NCBI GenBank assembly: GCA_913046035.1
Contig: CAJWSW010000014.1
Location: 1-46,410, forward strand
Direction of reading: 5' to 3'
Length of the DNA stretch: 46,410 nucleotides
Source: an uncultured Alphaproteobacteria bacterium
GTDB taxonomy: Bacteria; Pseudomonadota; Alphaproteobacteria; MPNO01; UBA830
Part shown: positions 44,841 through 46,410 of the stretch, piece by piece
Numbering within the stretch: position 1 is the stretch's first letter
Layout of the letters: each line of letters opens with the position of its first letter
Made by a program: the position numbers and the translations under genes
Notes under the pieces: generated by a model
Databases searched by the model: none
What the model saw: the letters and a program-made list of their open reading frames with translations, nothing else
What the model was told of the DNA's origin: nothing

Positions 44841-45721
44841 TTTACCTGTAATGTCCTAACGGTCGACGGAACAATTCGACCATTAATCTCGCCGGGAAAA
44901 TGAGTAATGATCCTGACATATTCCAAACGATCAAAATTTACAAATGGCACAACTCGGATATCACCTTCCTCAATGCTAGAAATTGTTCCAACTGGAAACC
45001 CTGCAGGAAAAACGTGTCCGTGCCCCGATGTCACGATCCGATCGCCCAACTCCAAGCCATTGTCAGTGGGCAGAAACGCTAATCTAGGAGCCGAGCTGTT
45101 ATCACCAAAAAGTATACCCCGCACCCGATTTTTTTCGGAAACAACAGGAATTCGCGAGTTAAAATCGGTTATCAGTAGAACACGAGCCGATTTGCGCCCT
45201 GCTTCAGCAACTCGACCGACGAGCCCTCGGTCACTGACAACAGCATCGCCACGTTCGACCGCAGCCGCCACGCCTGCATTAATCAAAACAGACTGTGCAA
45301 ACACACCTCCGGAATCACCGATCACCCTCGCGGCTGCAGTCTCCGTGCCTTTCTCCGGAACAAAGTTAAGCATTTGACGCAAAGTCGAATTTTCAGCAGT
45401 CAATGCCAGCGCTTTGTTTTGCCACTTTAAGAGACGGGAGTTCTGTTCGCGAAGACGTTGATTTTCATCATAAACACTAAAAAAGTCTTCTAGCCTTTGA
45501 ACCCCAGAAGATGCGGTCGCGATTGGCCGCGAAAACCCATCTAGGACTGGTGCGACCGTGTCAATTACACCCGCACGAACCCGATCTATTGCTTCCATTT
45601 CTACTTTTTCTAAAAACATTATCGCAAGCGCTGAGAGAACAAGTAATAACATCGCAAAGCGATTTAAAAGCGCCCTAAAGGGCGCTGTTAATCTAGCAAC
45701 TGATGCAACACGTTGTCTCAC
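44837..45721 (-). CDS. mreC: Rod-shape protein MreC
   Basis: A 294-residue protein with one N-terminal membrane helix (about 22-38), a periplasmic coiled-coil (about 75-115, ENQRLREQNSRLLKWQNKALAL) and the beta-barrel region with VISDRGLVGRV-like and SGHGHVFPAGFPVGTI motifs. MreC scaffolds PBP2 in the periplasm. The start appears to be GTG at 45721. mreB ends 80 bases upstream on the same strand. Confidence 0.93.
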   Translation of the reverse strand: MRQRVASVARLTAPFRALLNRFAMLLLVLSALAIMFLEKVEMEAIDRVRAGVIDTVAPVLDGFSRPIATASSGVQRLEDFFSVYDENQRLREQNSRLLKWQNKALALTAENSTLRQMLNFVPEKGTETAAARVIGDSGGVFAQSVLINAGVAAAVERGDAVVSDRGLVGRVAEAGRKSARVLLITDFNSRIPVVSEKNRVRGILFGDNSSAPRLAFLPTDNGLELGDRIVTSGHGHVFPAGFPVGTISSIEEGDIRVVPFVNFDRLEYVRIITHFPGEINGRIVPSTVRTLQVK

Positions 45722-45801
45722 TCAAATACCCCGTAGTCCTTGCCTTTTTCTTTTACAACCACCGCGCCTTTTAAAGAAAGGATGCGGATTAAGGTTATTG
45801 A

Positions 45802-46410
<609 letters not shown>

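Overview
The window reads as chromosomal DNA of an alphaproteobacterium, probably an uncultured marine or other aquatic lineage. Three things point there. The DNA-repair cassette imuA-imuB-dnaE2 is preceded by a direct repeat GAAC-N7-GAAC, which is the reverse complement of the alphaproteobacterial LexA box GTTC-N7-GTTC. The right end carries the mreB-mreC-mreD-mrdA-rodA cell-shape cluster in the usual order. Several genes, such as the TauE/SafE exporters, the CoxL/M/S-type molybdenum hydroxylases, PhyH and the bacterial voltage-gated sodium channel, are typical of marine generalists. I see no rRNA, tRNA, CRISPR array, insertion sequence or phage gene.

Layout from left to right. Bases 1-324 hold an A-rich reading frame open from the window edge, possibly a decayed start of a fumarylacetoacetate-hydrolase (FAH) family gene. 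Bases 414-2830 carry a SAM hydrolase of the DUF62 family, a TauE exporter and a NaVBac-type channel. Bases 2933-8817 are the SOS mutagenesis cassette. Bases 8821-12768 hold a VOC protein, a cysteine amidohydrolase, two TauE exporters and an ornithine-cyclodeaminase-like protein. Bases 12941-17633 are a four-gene GldA/GldF/GldG/DUF4340-type ABC operon. Bases 17862-20507 hold an Hsp20 with a possible RNA thermometer, an L-2-hydroxyacid oxidase and a DehI-type dehalogenase-like protein. Bases 20736-23058 hold a cytoplasmic LVIVD beta-propeller and a WecA-like sugar-phosphate transferase.

Bases 23261-40433 look like a catabolic island. Its left part has a type I extradiol dioxygenase coupled to a class II aldolase-like protein lacking all three zinc histidines, then an FAH hydrolase, a cysteine-dioxygenase-like cupin, a PhyH oxygenase and an epimerase. 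Its right part is a long minus-strand block: SDR, cupin, FAD-dependent C=C oxidoreductase, LeuC/LeuD-type hydro-lyase, a molybdenum-hydroxylase large subunit, a complete M-S-L set, and an enoyl-CoA hydratase. The combination suggests breakdown of an aromatic or heteroaromatic acid by hydroxylation, reduction, hydration and C-C cleavage; the substrate cannot be read from sequence.

A small predicted secreted protein with a duplicated motif (40787-41107) separates this block from the cell-shape operon. In that operon mrdA (PBP2) is split by one extra base in a run of ten A residues. A sequencing error, a recent mutation or a slippage site are the possible explanations.
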